Positions 1-11,620 of a stretch of DNA of 64,000 bases are shown one piece after another. Both the position numbers and the translations under genes were made by a program. Positions within the stretch are counted from its first letter, which is position 1. Each line of letters opens with the position of its first letter. The stretch comes from Cycas panzhihuaensis (Eukaryota > Cycadophyta). The DNA lies in assembly GCA_023213395.1 (NCBI GenBank), contig CM041465.1:16244001-16308000 (forward strand). The letters are read 5' to 3'. Under the pieces are notes generated by a model. The model searched no databases. It was not told where the DNA came from and worked only from the letters and a program-made list of their open reading frames with translations.

Positions 1-1617
1 AAGACTAGCTAATATGCTCTAACCTTGATGCATGCAACTAATTCTTTTAAAAAATAATGAAATAATGTATAGAAAGAGAGAATCTTAAAGGAAACTACTG
101 CTATTTTATGATGATTTTCAAACCTATGAGATGATGGACAAGTCATAAATTTGAACAATAATCATGCATGCAAGATCAATCAAAGGTTCTATCACAGTTG
201 GTGTAGTAAGAGCTACAAACGAAATCCTTGAACTCCATATAAAAGATAAAAATTAGCAATACTGCAATCAAACAACACAATCAACTTTTGATTCTCAAGA
301 TGCAAGAGCTAACTTGAAAATAAAAGTGCATGCAATGATAGATGCAAGACCAATATTCCTTTCCTATTGTAAAGAGTACCTCATAATGGTAGTTTTCTTT
401 TCACTTGACTAACTTTTCTCACACACTTTCCTTCAAAACAAGAGCAAAGAAGGAAGCAACAATAATCTAAAGAGGCCAAACAAGAGCCAAACAACACTAA
501 ACTAGAGCAGCAATTTGATTGAAATATAGGCTATTGTGAGAGAGTGGGAAGGAGTAGCTAGATGTATGGTGGAGAGATAACCATGCCCCACCCTAGTCTA
601 TCCTTAAGGAACCCTGCAAAGGGTGGACCTTTTAATATGTATTTCAATTCCAAAAGTCCAAACAACAATCCAACAAGAACTAGCCAATAAAAAAGAATAA
701 TTCTAAGCTAAAATTACCTTCAATACAACATGAAATAAGCTTGAAATCCAATAGGAAAGATCTTACCAAATCTAAAGAAGTTTGAAGTAAAAATTAATGA
801 AGATCCAAAGAGATGAAAGCTTATACCATCAACAATTGAGTAGTAGTAGCACAACAACAAAACTTCTTTGAGATTTCACCCAATAACTTCAGAAAATCAA
901 GTCTCCAAAAAGTAGAGTAGCAGTCCTCAAGAATTCTTCAAGAAGTTCACAAAGGGCAAGAATCACTTCTTCCTCTCTAATTATCAACTCTCTTCACTTC
1001 TCTCTCTCCCTCTATCCATTTCTCTATCTATCAAAAACTATGATTAACAATCACTTTATAACACTTCTGGGCATTGAGAGAATTAAATCCCACCAAATCT
1101 TGGCAGTGGCATACAAAATTTTGGCATGTAAGCTGAGTTTTGCATGCATGCAGTAAAAAACACGAAGATTAGTTAGGAGGCAAAAATAACTCATTAAGAA
1201 GATCAAAAAATAATTTTTATTGATAAATTAAGGCATAAATGACTTTATTAACAAGGAGAAGGGCCCAAAACATGGTGAAAATGATAAATACAAGCCCAAA
1301 AATGATAAAAAATTGGGTGAAATCAAGGATAAAAAATTTAAAAATAACAAACTCTGAAAGAAACATGGGGTTAAGTTAGTAATAAAGAAAACTTTATTGC
1401 CATGGTTTACATCATCAGTGGAATGATAGGAATACAAGCCATAATATCATTCATTACATTTTATCAATCAATAATTACACATCATTTCAATAAAATGAAG
1501 CCTAATCCATCAAGTAGAATAAACATATATGAATCACTACCAATAAAACCATATAACATGCATCAATTTACTAACATAATCTAAATACAACTAAGAAGAT
1601 CACGTTTTGGTGAAATA
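1..1617 (-). repeat. 3' LTR of element A (partial, cut by window start)
   Basis: This is a direct copy of the segment that ends at 19186; for example, bases 1-120 match 17582-17700 with a few substitutions. The same LTR occurs inverted at 20830-23220 as the A' 5' LTR. The LTR 5' end on the minus strand is at 1617, where the expected TG is TA. A TATA-like TTATAAAG reads on the minus strand near 1050-1060, about 560 bp into the LTR. No coding sequence is supported in it. Confidence 0.92.
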
Positions 1618-1628
1618 TTTGTCCCCTT
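1618..1628 (-). other. Polypurine tract of element A
   Basis: On the minus strand AAGGGGACAAA directly abuts the 3' LTR. This is the expected place and composition for the plus-strand DNA primer. Elements C and D have comparable G-rich tracts at the same place. Confidence 0.7.
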
Positions 1629-1861
1629 AGCACCTAAGGCTCCTATTCTAGAAAGAGACATAGGATGGTGAGAGGTGGCAATGATGTGAGTGTTCATTAC
1701 TCTAGAGAAAATGATAGGGACTAATGAAATGTATGGATGATAGGGTACTATTTTTTATAGTGGAATGAAATCTATACTGTAACTTGATTACGAAAACTTC
1801 TATTGGTAGAGTAACTCAAATTGATTGCATAATCTTAATCAAAAGAGGTTTCATTCACATT

Positions 1862-1981
1862 CCTTGCCCGAAAGGATTGGGCATCTATCAAATTACCCAA
1901 AAGGACTAGGTATCAACTACATTACCCAAAAAGGGTTAGGTATTCAACTTTGTTATCCAAAAGGACTAGGTATTCAACTCA
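1862..1981. repeat. About 30-bp tandem repeat, four imperfect units
   Basis: Four successive units share the core TTACCCAAAAGGACTAGGTA followed by TCAACT. The first unit is the most diverged (TTGCCCGAAAGGATTGGGCA). Short open frames across it reflect repeat periodicity and are not genes. Confidence 0.85.
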
Positions 1982-2049
1982 TAAACATCACAATGTTTAT
2001 CTTCTCATCTAAAAGAACTAGGTGCTTATTATTATCAAAAACTTACCTA

Positions 2050-2160
2050 ATGCCCACAAACTAGATGGAACTTTCACCTTTAAACAAATTCTATCTACTT
2101 CCCACAAACTAGATGGGACTTCATCACCAAATGTCCACAAACTAGATAGGCTTCTAATAT
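2050..2160. repeat. Short repeat with CCACAAACTAGATGG core, three copies
   Basis: CCACAAACTAGATGG or CCACAAACTAGATAGG occurs at about 2054, 2101 and 2136 with ACTT or GCTT following. The spacing is about 35-47 bp. It follows the 30-bp array directly. Confidence 0.75.
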
Positions 2161-2164
2161 ACAT

Positions 2165-2575
2165 CTAGTCATAGTTTATCTCTGATTAGCTGAGTATCAG
2201 AGGGAAGTCCTTTTAGTAGAGCAAAAAGGATAGACTGTCATAGTTTAGGCTCATTACTAGGTGACATTTTGGAGCAAAATCCTTTTTCCAGGGTAAAATG
2301 GATAGACTATCATAGTTTAAGCTCATTAACGTGTGACTTTTCAGAGTAAACCCATCATAGTTTAGCCTCGTTAATGGGGTGAGGGCTTTCTGAGGATGAT
2401 TGTTATCTTTTAACTTCATTAACAATCAACTTCAAAGGGATCCCTATCATAGTTTAGGCTCATTATTAGGTATGGAGGTCTCCAAGCAAAGTCTTGTCAT
2501 AGTTTATACTCATCAACAAGGAAATGGAAGCTCAAAGTTTGTTGTCATATCCTAGTTTAGATTCATCAACAAATA
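2165..2575. repeat. Cluster of a CATAGTTTAGGCTCATTA motif
   Basis: About seven imperfect copies of CATAGTTTAGGCTCATTA lie in about 400 bp, separated by 45-100 bp. Variants of the same motif recur at 3295-3345, 3440-3460 and 4870-5105 in A, and in inverted form in A' at 60945-61170, 62590-62665 and 63165-63185. It is a family-wide 3'-region motif, not a feature of one copy. Confidence 0.75.
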
Positions 2576-3321
2576 CCTAAAAGCTTGGAGTGATTACTTA
2601 TCTCTAAAACTTTTATCCCCCCTATTCCTATTTATATTTGAGTATAGGATGCATTCATTAGTATGATTTGTCTAATGAAACATACAATGTTTTTTATCAA
2701 TTTTTACTTTTTTGGTTTTTTGTGGTTATATACTTTTTTAGGTTTTTTTTGTAATACTATATACATGGTAGTTTATACTCATTTTAGAGTAGAATGGTTT
2801 ATGAAAGATAAGGTTAGGGGAGGAATAAAAACTATGAGATAAATAAGAGATTAAAATAGGATAAGTGAAAGGTTTATTTATTCTATTTTCATAAACTTAA
2901 AATCATCTAGAATACAAACAGTAATAAGTTTATGAAAGAAGAAGATGGAGTAATCTAAATCTCCAAAAAGAAAATCCATATAACTCACATCATACTCTTG
3001 ATAGATTATATAAATATAGGATAATCCCACACTCATATAATATATCATAAAGAAAGTAAGTCATTTAGCAAATGAAACTAATCTCACTCAATAAATATCT
3101 AACTACTTGAGTGTATTAGATTCTTCGTTGGCTCCTTCTAGGGGCAAACAACTTTCATGAACTTGCCCCACCACTAGGATCCTCCATGGCCTAAGATTCC
3201 TATGTGGGTCTAGCCCTTTCACATATCTTGCTTTAGTCTTATACCTATCATCATAATCTCACAACTACCTAAACCTATAGTCTTACCAAACCAATAGTTT
3301 ATACTCATCGCATGGTGGTAG

Positions 3322-3563
3322 TTTATACTCATTCTAGAGTGGGGTGCCCCCAGTTAGAAGAAATAAAATCAATCAATATGATCATCAAGGATAGAGGAAA
3401 CAAGAGCATTAGCTTCAAGATTAAAAGAATGTAGTATGTACTTTTATACTCATTCTAGAGTGGGGTGCCCCCAGTTAGAAGAAACAAAATCAATCAATAC
3501 GATCATCAAGGATCGAGGAAACGAGAGCATTAGCTTCAAGATTAAAAGAACGTAGTATGTACT
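3322..3563. repeat. 121-bp tandem duplication at the end of the second RNase H
   Basis: Units 3322-3442 and 3443-3563 are nearly identical over 121 bp (a handful of substitutions, several of them G/A). The unit includes the last about 30 codons of the RNase H remnant and its downstream flank. A' has one copy, at about 62480-62600, so the duplication arose in A or its immediate lineage. Confidence 0.9.
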
Positions 3564-3564
3564 G

Positions 3565-3936
3565 GACAGTTACTGAGGTAAATGAGGATAACAATGATGA
3601 GGCCTAATGATGCAAAGAAAGGAGTCATAGAGAGTAGACTTGGTACATCCCAACTAACTGATAAACCATAACCTGAGAATCAACATATAAAGTAATAGGT
3701 CCAAAGTAAAAGTGAGAGACATTTGACAAGGCTCCTATAATTGCAAGGTATTTAATTTTATTATTGGTTGCCCTAGGTATAAAGAAACATATGGAAATAA
3801 GGGGACTTTCTAATTGGTCATAAACCACCCAAGTAGAAGTAGATGGTCTTGGGTTTCCTCTACTACCCCCATCAGTGAAGGTACTTAATGCGATGGGAAT
3901 GAAAGGATCTAAACTAGGAGACTGTGTGATCAACAA
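3565..3936 (-). pseudogene. Second (archaeal-like) RNase H remnant of element A
   Basis: The minus-strand frame at 3936-3625 has the RNase HI signature FTDGGSRGNP near residue 20 and a VDSQ motif, followed after stops by SFNLEANALV. It resembles the same domain in A' (62118), C (26625) and D (51351). It is a separate, downstream RNase H and not the one tethered to RT. The catalytic glutamate position, NNEAEY in C and D, reads NNKIKY here, and two stops follow the DSQ motif. It would have removed the RNA strand of RNA-DNA hybrids during reverse transcription. As it stands it is not expected to be functional. Confidence 0.85.
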
Positions 3937-5108
3937 AGGAAGGTGTTCAAATTAATCAGTAAGGATATAGTAGTAGAAATAGATCTCTGACTGTAATGAA
4001 GTAAGAAGAAGAAACTTAAGTAAGATAATTATGATCAAGGTATCAAGTAGGATTCGATCTAACTAAGGCTACAATGGATCTAAGCAACTAGATCTAAAAA
4101 TCCTAAATGACTCATGTAAATGAACCCAATCTATAAATAGATAAGTGGGGATAAAGCTGTCACATGACTTGCCCCAATTTATAAGAGGATGAAAATAATA
4201 AACTTACTTTTTACTTTCTTTCAACTTTCTTTTCTTTTTATCTTCCCTTTTTTCCTTTTTACTTCACTTTTTCTAAGAATAGGATCATAATCATCTTCTT
4301 AAGAAACTCTTCTACTTGACACAATAAGGATTTCTCCTTTTTAATAGAATCTTAAAAGGGAAAGGGGCTAGTCTCCTTAAGGAATGAACCATGAGAATGC
4401 AAAAAGGAAATCGAAATCTTAGTATCTCCAAGCATAAAGGGAAAGTGGCAGAATGAGTATCTGTTTTGAAGGAATAATAAAGAAAACCAAGGATAATAAA
4501 AACAATCAACAATTGGTGATATATGGCTAAAAAAGGAATCCCAAAGTTAACCAACTAGTAAGTAAAAGTGAGGTTTGAATTAACAAGGTAACAAATTAAC
4601 AAATAAAAGTAAACCCTTGATGAATGAATGAATACTTAAAGCTAACAAGCGATGTTTCTCTTTCTGAGAAGAAAGTATAATAAAGGTGGGGGCGTTGGTC
4701 CTCTTTTGAGTACGAGACTCAAAGGAGAACAAGATCTAAATTATGGTGAACTTATAACTAATGTAAGTGCTAGAAAGAGCATACAACTTACATGATTGTG
4801 GGCTAGATCTATCATAAAAATACCATAATGCTTAATAAAAGGAAGAAAGTATAAAAAGGCAAGGAAGATTTTGCCCATATTTTCAGCTCATTAGGCAAAG
4901 ATATAAGTTTTGGAGCAACTAATCTTTTGAAAAGAAGGGATTTTCCCATAATTTAAGCTCATTAGGCAGAGGTATTAACTTTAGAGCCATGGTTTATTCT
5001 AGTTGTAGAGGACTAACTCAAAAGGAAAATAGGGTTTGCCCATAGTTTTATCTCATTAAATAAAGATATTGGTTTCAGAGCAGTAGTTTATCCTCATTGT
5101 GGAGGTGA
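3937..5108 (-). other. Element A spacer between former integrase and second RNase H
   Basis: The segment aligns, inverted, with A' 60930-62117. It contains copies of the TAAACTATG motif near 4870-5105. Near 4554-4312 a hydrophobic frame rich in F, L, I and Y is also open over most of its length in A', but it starts from TTG directly after an in-frame stop. I do not call a gene. Confidence 0.65.
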
Positions 5109-5592
5109 TAAATGAGTGGTCTCTTGGGGAGTACAACTAGCTCCTAACTTGATGATTCTAGGGGTATCTTCTGTTTCTAAAGCTACATTGATGGTTTGTT
5201 CCATAAGCATTATATTCCCTTCCTCAAAATGAGGAGGAGTAGGTTTGACTAAAGAAATAGACTCTTGGGGTTAAGAATGATCAACTATAACCTTAGAAAA
5301 TCCTAACTTGTAATGTCCATGAGGAAGACTAGGAGATAAACCTCTTAAGTGCTCCATGATCACTTCATCATTCTCAAAATGATTGAGGTAAAAGAGATTG
5401 ATGAGATGAAGGTTCTTAGATCAAGAAACAGAAGATGGAAGAGGACCAACTAAAGAGTTTAGAGTGGATACAAACTTGATAATTGATGCAACTTAAGAAA
5501 AGGAGATAGGCTTATCTACGAACTCCCAAATTGAAGAAAAAGCTTAAATGAACTCTTGATTATACATGCCATAATCAAGGTGAGATGAAGAT
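5109..5592 (-). pseudogene. Element A protease-RT linker fragment
   Basis: On the minus strand this matches A' from about 57730 to 58205, which is the poorly conserved linker between protease and RT. At about 5109 it jumps directly to sequence that in A' starts near 60935, after integrase. RT, RNase H and integrase are therefore missing. At 5592 it is cut by the LTR of element B. Confidence 0.8.
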
Positions 5593-8500
5593 TATTTCCT
5601 AGCTACTGAGAATGGACATGGGTAACTCAACTTAGGTAAGTTTAGGTATGTTTCTATCTTCACTTTTGCCAGTTTTAGAAATGGTTAATCGAGGCACATT
5701 ATATACATTATATTCTAATTAATTGACTACACGATCACTATGCATTATTTGCCTATTCATATTACATCTTAACACTTTTAGCCTGTGACAACTTGAGATA
5801 CATATCCCATGGCACTCCATGACACTCTGCCATGTCTCCATGACATCCCCAAGTACGTCTGGCTCCCGTAACCTATTTTGCATCATTTATTGGTGTGACA
5901 CAACCCCTAGCACCCTGTTTAGGCCTGGTTGTCACCTTTATGTGCCATTTGTCTACTTTTTTGGAGTCTTTGACCATCATTTCTTGCCTATTGTGGTCCC
6001 TCTAGGTCCTATGACCCCTCCTTACCACCTTGACACTAATTCATACTCCCTTAGGGTCTAGGACCCCCCTTATGGGAGCCTCTGGGCTCTCCCCTTTCTT
6101 TTTTGCCTTAGTTTTGGCTGCATGATTATAAACTCTGTAGTACTGCTACAAACCTCATAGTACTACGAAGTTTGCTATGGTGCAACTATTTAAAACTCTT
6201 TTTTTATCTGGATATGGATAACTTCATATTAAATACAAAATTACCATGTGGCAATAGGTTGATTCCTACCTAAGGCAAACCCTAATCGCTCGTTGAACTA
6301 GGGTTAGGTTTAAAAACCTAAAATTCACCTCATTTTCTCTCTTCTTACTCTCTTTTCTCTCCTGTCTTCTTAACAAGTTCTGAAACAAGTTTCAACCCTA
6401 TTATACTTGCTCCAAACTTTAGCTATTAGCTCCTACAGGATAGAAAATGTGAGTTACATATTTGCAGTAAGGCTAGCCGAGATAGAGTTGCATTCTAAAT
6501 GCCCCTTTAAGCCTTGAGCATCATTTCTTCTACAGGTTATGCTTATCCTCCATTGTGTTACAGGGATTTTCCAGCAATCCCCCAAAGGAACCCTCTTTTT
6601 TAGTCAGTTTGCCTAGTAGATCTACCATAGATCTATCCTTACTAGGTATCTGTAGATTTGCCTTTACTCTTTTTTTCTTTTATGCCATAGGCATCCTTTT
6701 ATTTGTATTTTCCCACTTGCATATGTGAAGTTTTCTTTCTTTTCTTCTATATTGGGAGGCAAACTCTCCTTTCTATTGGCTTTTCCACTTCCTTCCCAAA
6801 GTTTTTTCAGGGCCTATTCAAGGAGGTAGTAGGAAAATAGGTCTATGGGAGAGTGAAAGGTGTTTTAGGTAGGGTTCTTCACCCATATGCCTTCTCCTTA
6901 AGGGTATCCCCCTTCTCTCCTTCCCTTTTCCTTCTCTATACCTTCCTTACTTACCCAAAAAATTATTGGAGTGGAGATTTCTGTTGATTGTAACATAGGC
7001 AGCCCCTTGTTATGCATGCAACCAGTAACCAAGAACCATATACAACCTAGTTATCAACCCTCTTTTGTGCCATTTTAGCTTTAGGGCTTATTTTTGCAAA
7101 ATCTTACCAAAGTTGCACTTTACAACTTTTGTAGCTTTTGTAACTTTTACAACTTTCTTGCTACCTTTTTTCTTCCATGTGCAAAAACCTATTTTGCACT
7201 TACTATTGAGTAGTCTTGACCTTCTTAGCCATTGGCTTGAGTGCTTGGGAATATGTGGACTATTTAGTTAGGAGGGTTAGCCATTCTAAGGCTACCCACC
7301 TTCTTCCCTTTCACCCCCCTTTTTCCCATGTTACTTGTTTATTGTGCATGCAAGGTGAGAACAATATTAACATTATATATTTTGTTATTTAGTAGATATT
7401 TGTTAAGTCTATTATTTTTACTCCCTTTCCCTAAAAAAGGAATACATACATATATATTTTGTTATATGCACTTGCTCCCACACGCATCTAGCACCCTTTG
7501 GGAAAGGGTAAACTTTGTGTTGTGCAGGTTCCATATGCTTCAGAGTAAATAGAGGCCTCTATTATAGGTACGCTTTCCCTTCTTGGTTGTTATCATTGTG
7601 ATGCTTTAAAATTCCAAATAGAGGTATTTTATTCTTTCCTTTTAGTTTCTTTTACATTTGAGTTTTGGAGAAGGTAAGGAAGCCCCCCTCCTGCCGGTGC
7701 TCCTTTCACCATGCCATCCATGGCAAGGCACGTCAAGGAGGAAAGCTTGGATCATGAAGAAATCGAGGAAGATGCTACACTGACCATTTGATTCCGAGGT
7801 ATATTTTTCCTACCTTATCTTTCTTATTGTTACCCTTCTCCCCCTTTTTGCACTCCCAAACAAAAAGAAAGACAAAAGGATTAGATAGCTTGCATCTTGT
7901 TGGTTGTTGTTACTTGTCTCATTTAGATGCATATAAGGGAATCGATTAACTCACACCAATAGGTGCTACCTTTCTCTAGTCACACCCCTCACTTGTTTCC
8001 TCTCTTGCCTAAACCCTTGTTTCCACTAGGATTTAGGCAAGGTGGGTTATGCATCTATCCATTTTTACATTGCTTCTCTCTTGCATATTATTAGGTAGGT
8101 TTGCATTTCACGCTCACATTCTTTTCCTTGGTTGCTTGCTTGCCCTCCTTTTTCCCTTGTTTATAAAAGATAAAGAGAGGGAGGTTAGTACTTAGAAAAG
8201 AGAGAGTGAGTTCATTATTTCTTTTGAAGTTCATTTTTCTCATTTTTAAGAAATAAATTACAAACAATAATAACTTGTATCCCTACATTACCTTGCTTCA
8301 TAGTAAAAATAAACATAGGAACTATATATCTTGTTTTACCTCCTACACCTAACCTTAACTTTAGGCATGGAACCTTGGGAGTACCTTCTCCCAAGGTCAT
8401 CTTTCCTCTCTATTAGCAAAGCCCCCCTTGGCTTCACTCTTCAACCTAAAGTTGGTCCATCAACCCAACTTCTTCCTTATGCACTCATGTTGCTAGCCAC

Positions 8501-8867
8501 TCAAGGCTTATGTGCAAGTCTTTCTCCTTCCAATTAGGACTTGTTCTACTCATTCCTTCTTCACAAGAAGAGGTGCGCCTTCACCTTTACTCTCCTTCCT
8601 TAGCCATCTAGGATGGGAGGGTCCTTTTAGAGGTTACTTAGCCAACCAAGGAGATCTCTCTTTTGCCCCTAGCTTCGAATTGAGGAGGTGTTTACCTGGA
8701 AAGGAGTTTGTACACCATTTACGAGTCCTCAAACCTACATTCCAACATACAGATGCCCTTTATGAGTGATCATTCTTCTTTATCCTTGTAGACTCTTAGC
8801 CATGAAATTATGAATTATGTTGTCTCGATCTCTTTCAAATCTAGTGACCCCCAAAGGTGCGATTCCA
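5593..8867 (+). repeat. 5' LTR of element B
   Basis: It begins TATTTCCTAGCTACTG, matching the D LTR start TGTTTCCTAGCTTCCG with TG changed to TA. It ends ATTCCA one base before the primer site. It is about 3.3 kb against about 2.8 kb in D. The GGTACC-centred repeat common to the family is seen in degraded form at 6128-6190. A TTTAAAAA promoter-like stretch follows at about 6310, preceded by AAACCCTAA, a plant telo-box sequence, at 6278. Small open frames inside the LTR are not conserved between LTR copies. Confidence 0.85.
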
Positions 8868-8868
8868 C

Positions 8869-8886
8869 TGGCGACCATACTGGGGA
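8869..8886 (+). other. Primer binding site of element B
   Basis: TGGCGACCATACTGGGGA starts one base after the LTR end. C has the identical sequence at 37314-37331 (minus). It resembles the complement of a plant tRNA-Arg 3' end (TGGCGACCA plus acceptor stem). The exact tRNA was not checked against a database. Confidence 0.8.
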
Positions 8887-9067
8887 CTCATCAGTAGGGG
8901 ATCTATCCTTTTCCCTCATATGTTGGTGCTACCTTTCTTATAGTAGCTCTCCTCGATTTGTTGGGTAAGCCTAATGCTTATCATTTTACCATCTCTTTTT
9001 CTTCCAACCCTTAGGAGAGGCTTATATGTGATAATTTTCTCATCGTCTATGAGGCCTCCCTCCTTCG
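8887..9067 (+). other. Element B leader
   Basis: Short leader between the primer site and the first recognisable gag frame. Sequence related to the leaders of C and D is seen, and no gene. Confidence 0.6.
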
Positions 9068-10166
9068 TTGGAAGACTCCCCTTACTATTCCCTTCCATCG
9101 TTAGATTCTGAATCGACCATGGAAATATTTCCTTTAGATTGGTCGTATTATGCCTATATCTCCAAGTCCCATGAACCACCCACTTTATTCCAAGGGGGCA
9201 CCCAAGAGGGTGAGGACCCTATCTTCTACCCTGATGACCAAGAGCACTCACAAGTCCACTGCCTCTCCACTCATGAAGTAGAAGCATCTTCTCCCTTGGA
9301 GTATCACCACCCTGGTGGCGATCCTCATGAGGACCACCCTGTGGGATCCACTTCATATGAGGACCCTTTGACCTTATATGATTGGGTTGATACCCCTCCC
9401 ACGGATGTGGTAGAAGTGCTTAACTAGAGCTTCCAAGTGGCTAGCCTCTAATCATGTTCAAAGTGGTTGGATAGCATCTTACGAAGCATAGCGCTTCCTT
9501 CCTCCACATGCATACTGCCACATCCATCCCCTTCGACTCCCTTACCTACAATGAAGGAATCCCTCATTGCGTCTTCTTCTTCTTGTGGTACATATTCCTT
9601 AGGGACCACTGAAGGCATACCCTCTTCCCAACTTGGGTTGAGCATGCCTCCCTCTAGCCAAATGACTATTCCCCAACTATATCTACCTCCCATTAGATCT
9701 AGGGGACCTACGTATGCCTCTACTTCTAGTTGTGTGGGACCCATCCCCACGCATTCCTAAACTCAACCTAGAGATCCTTCCCTCTACGTACCCCTAGGTT
9801 ATACTTCTTAACCATGGGGACATGGTAAGGGGAATCCTCTTCTTGGTTATAGAGAAGATCCTTTGTATCCATATGGTGCCATGCCACCCATAGGCAGCCT
9901 ATATGGGTAAAATCTGGTTCCACACCCTTCTATCCCATCTTCTTATGCTCCTTCTTATGTGGCGCCTTCGCAAGGAGGGTAAGCCCCCTCCCAAGGTGTC
10001 CCCTCTTAATCTCCCTTTTAACAAGGGGCATATCCTTAAGGGGTGATGAGTCCCTCATACCCATCTGCTCCTCTTTCAATCCCTTTGAATGTAGGATTTA
10101 TTCCCTCCCATCAAATAGAAGGAAATGTGTATCGCCTTTTGAACCAAGTCTCCCAAGGATGATTCA
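9068..10166 (+). pseudogene. Gag N-terminal, proline/serine-rich region of element B
   Basis: The first frame (9068-9427) starts MEDSPYYSLPS and contains DSESTMEIFPLDW. It matches the D gag start (DSDLTMEGYPSNWAYH) and the C gag start (PDSTMEGYPSDWAYH). A proline- and serine-rich stretch follows with PSRPRGP-like motifs and the YTSQPWGQGKG-like sequence seen in C. Several stops and at least one frame change separate the pieces. This is the N-terminal part of a structural capsid precursor. It has no known fold that I can name. Confidence 0.75.
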
Positions 10167-10207
10167 GTCAACCTTGCCCACCACCTCATTCATCTCTCAT
10201 TGATCCT

Positions 10208-10776
10208 ATGGCCCAATCAAGGGCATGTCCCTTCATGGATTATAGGTCAACTCCTTTATCCATTGAGGCACTAAGAACCAACTTACTGCCTCACCCTCCT
10301 GAGGTCCCTAAATTTGATGGGACCTCCTTACAAGACCCAATGGAGCACGTTAGAAGTTTTTCTATGGCATGTATTGATTATTGGGTGTATGACCACATTC
10401 TAATAAAACTTTTCCTGTGCTCTCTCTAAGGCGATGCCCTTAAGTGGTTCTATCACCTTCCCGTACACTCTATCCACTTATTCTAGTAACTCGTTGATAA
10501 GTCGTCAATTATTTTGACGTAGCTTGTCCTTTTGAGAGCAGAATGAAGGCTCTCTTATCTCTTAAATAGGGTCATAATGAGATGAATTATGACTTTGTGA
10601 GACGTTTCCATGATCTTATCCACTCCATGAAGACAACCTTACCTGAGGAGTTAAAGAGAGATCTTTTTGTCAATGCTTTCCATCCCAAAGTCCATGTTGA
10701 AATTCTCAAGATGGGGGTCACAACATGCAACTCTACCATAGGTAAATGCTTGGCTCTTGAGGCCATTAAGATCTAA
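10208..10776 (+). pseudogene. Gag capsid core of element B (Retrotrans_gag)
   Basis: The domain begins near CPFMDYRSTPLSIEALRT and HPPEVPKFDGTS and runs through GDALKWFYHLP to VRRFHDLIHSMKTTLPEELK. This order is typical of the Retrotrans_gag domain, which forms the virus-like particle shell. The same order occurs in C (36121-35460) and D (45010-45590). B has a stop before GDALK and a frame change in the middle. Gag is followed by the zinc-binding tail, as usual. Confidence 0.85.
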
Positions 10777-11620
10777 CAACCCCTTTCCATTGATGAACAA
10801 TTCCTCTTAGGACCTCACAATGGCATGAGGTACCTCCTCCACCTCATGATACCAAAATCCAATAACCTCCTAGGTCTTCATCTCATCTGACAGAAAAGAC
10901 CTTAGACCCCTTAACCTATGCCATATATTCATTTGAATGTATGATGAAGGAGCTTAAACTCTGACCACCTTCATCGCCCACTTCCCCTAAACTTATGCAT
11001 TAAGCTTTTCAAGTCGCACCTCCCAAGAGCGATAATACCCAACCTTCTCAAATAAGAAAGATAGACTCTTCCTTAGAGAGGAAGTGGTGTTCCATTCATA
11101 GGGAATGCTTTCACGAGGACTCATAATGTAGGGCTTAGCACCCCAAAGCTGCCCCACATTGTGACTCCTCTAAGTGGCCATCTAAACCCAATCTAGACTA
11201 GCCCATTCACAAGGATCCTTTCCCCAAACATGGGAAATATAATCGCAACACTTAGTAAAAAGGGAATCAAAATAGAGGAAGATCCCCTAACCCTCACCCT
11301 ATGCAAGCTAAAGGCAAGGATATAAGGAACTGTTTCTCTTCTTCTGGTTCCCCCAATCACTGAACTCCTTCCCCCTCTTAATCCCAAAACAAGGGAAAGA
11401 GGGTTATTCAAATGCTTGAGACCACACCCTTATACGCCTTGACTCAGTCCCAAGTAGCCAAAAAAGTAACCGGTGCTTCTTCTTCTACTCCTCATCTCGA
11501 TCTTTCTTTAGAGATCCCTCCGCTTCCCAAGACCATTCCTGTGTGCCCCGATCATTACAATATTTGAAGGTCACTTCCCCAACCTACCACGAAGGGGAAG
11601 CCCATCTCCATCATTGATGA
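10777..11620 (+). pseudogene. Gag C-terminal region with CHHC zinc motif, element B
   Basis: At about 11088 the frame reads RKWCSIHRECFHEDS followed by a stop and C. This is the C-x2-H-x4-H-x4-C pattern of plant Ty3/gypsy gag zinc fingers. In D the full CFIHGECFHDDSRC is intact. A basic, serine-rich region that would bind RNA follows. Stops are frequent. Confidence 0.75.

Larger units (their letters stand above)
1629..3321 (-). other. Element A 3' non-coding region, a mosaic of short tandem repeats
   Basis: The region lies between the downstream RNase H and the 3' LTR and has no supported gene. It holds several tandem or clustered repeats, listed separately, and otherwise AT-rich unique-looking sequence. 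Part of it (about 2600-3320) matches A' 62580-63357 in inverted orientation, which shows it belongs to the element. Hypervariable, tandem-repeat-rich 3' regions are known from Tat-lineage elements. Confidence 0.7.

Noticed and set aside
1228-1584. Short frames in the A LTR, repeated at 18797-19006 and 21009-21206
   Set aside because: They recur only because the LTR recurs. They carry unrelated changes and no coding signature.
3322-3563. Possible CRISPR-like repeat arrays here and at 1862-2575
   Set aside because: Units are directly adjacent or degenerate with irregular spacing, inside a plant retrotransposon 3' region. There are no uniform spacers and no cas genes.
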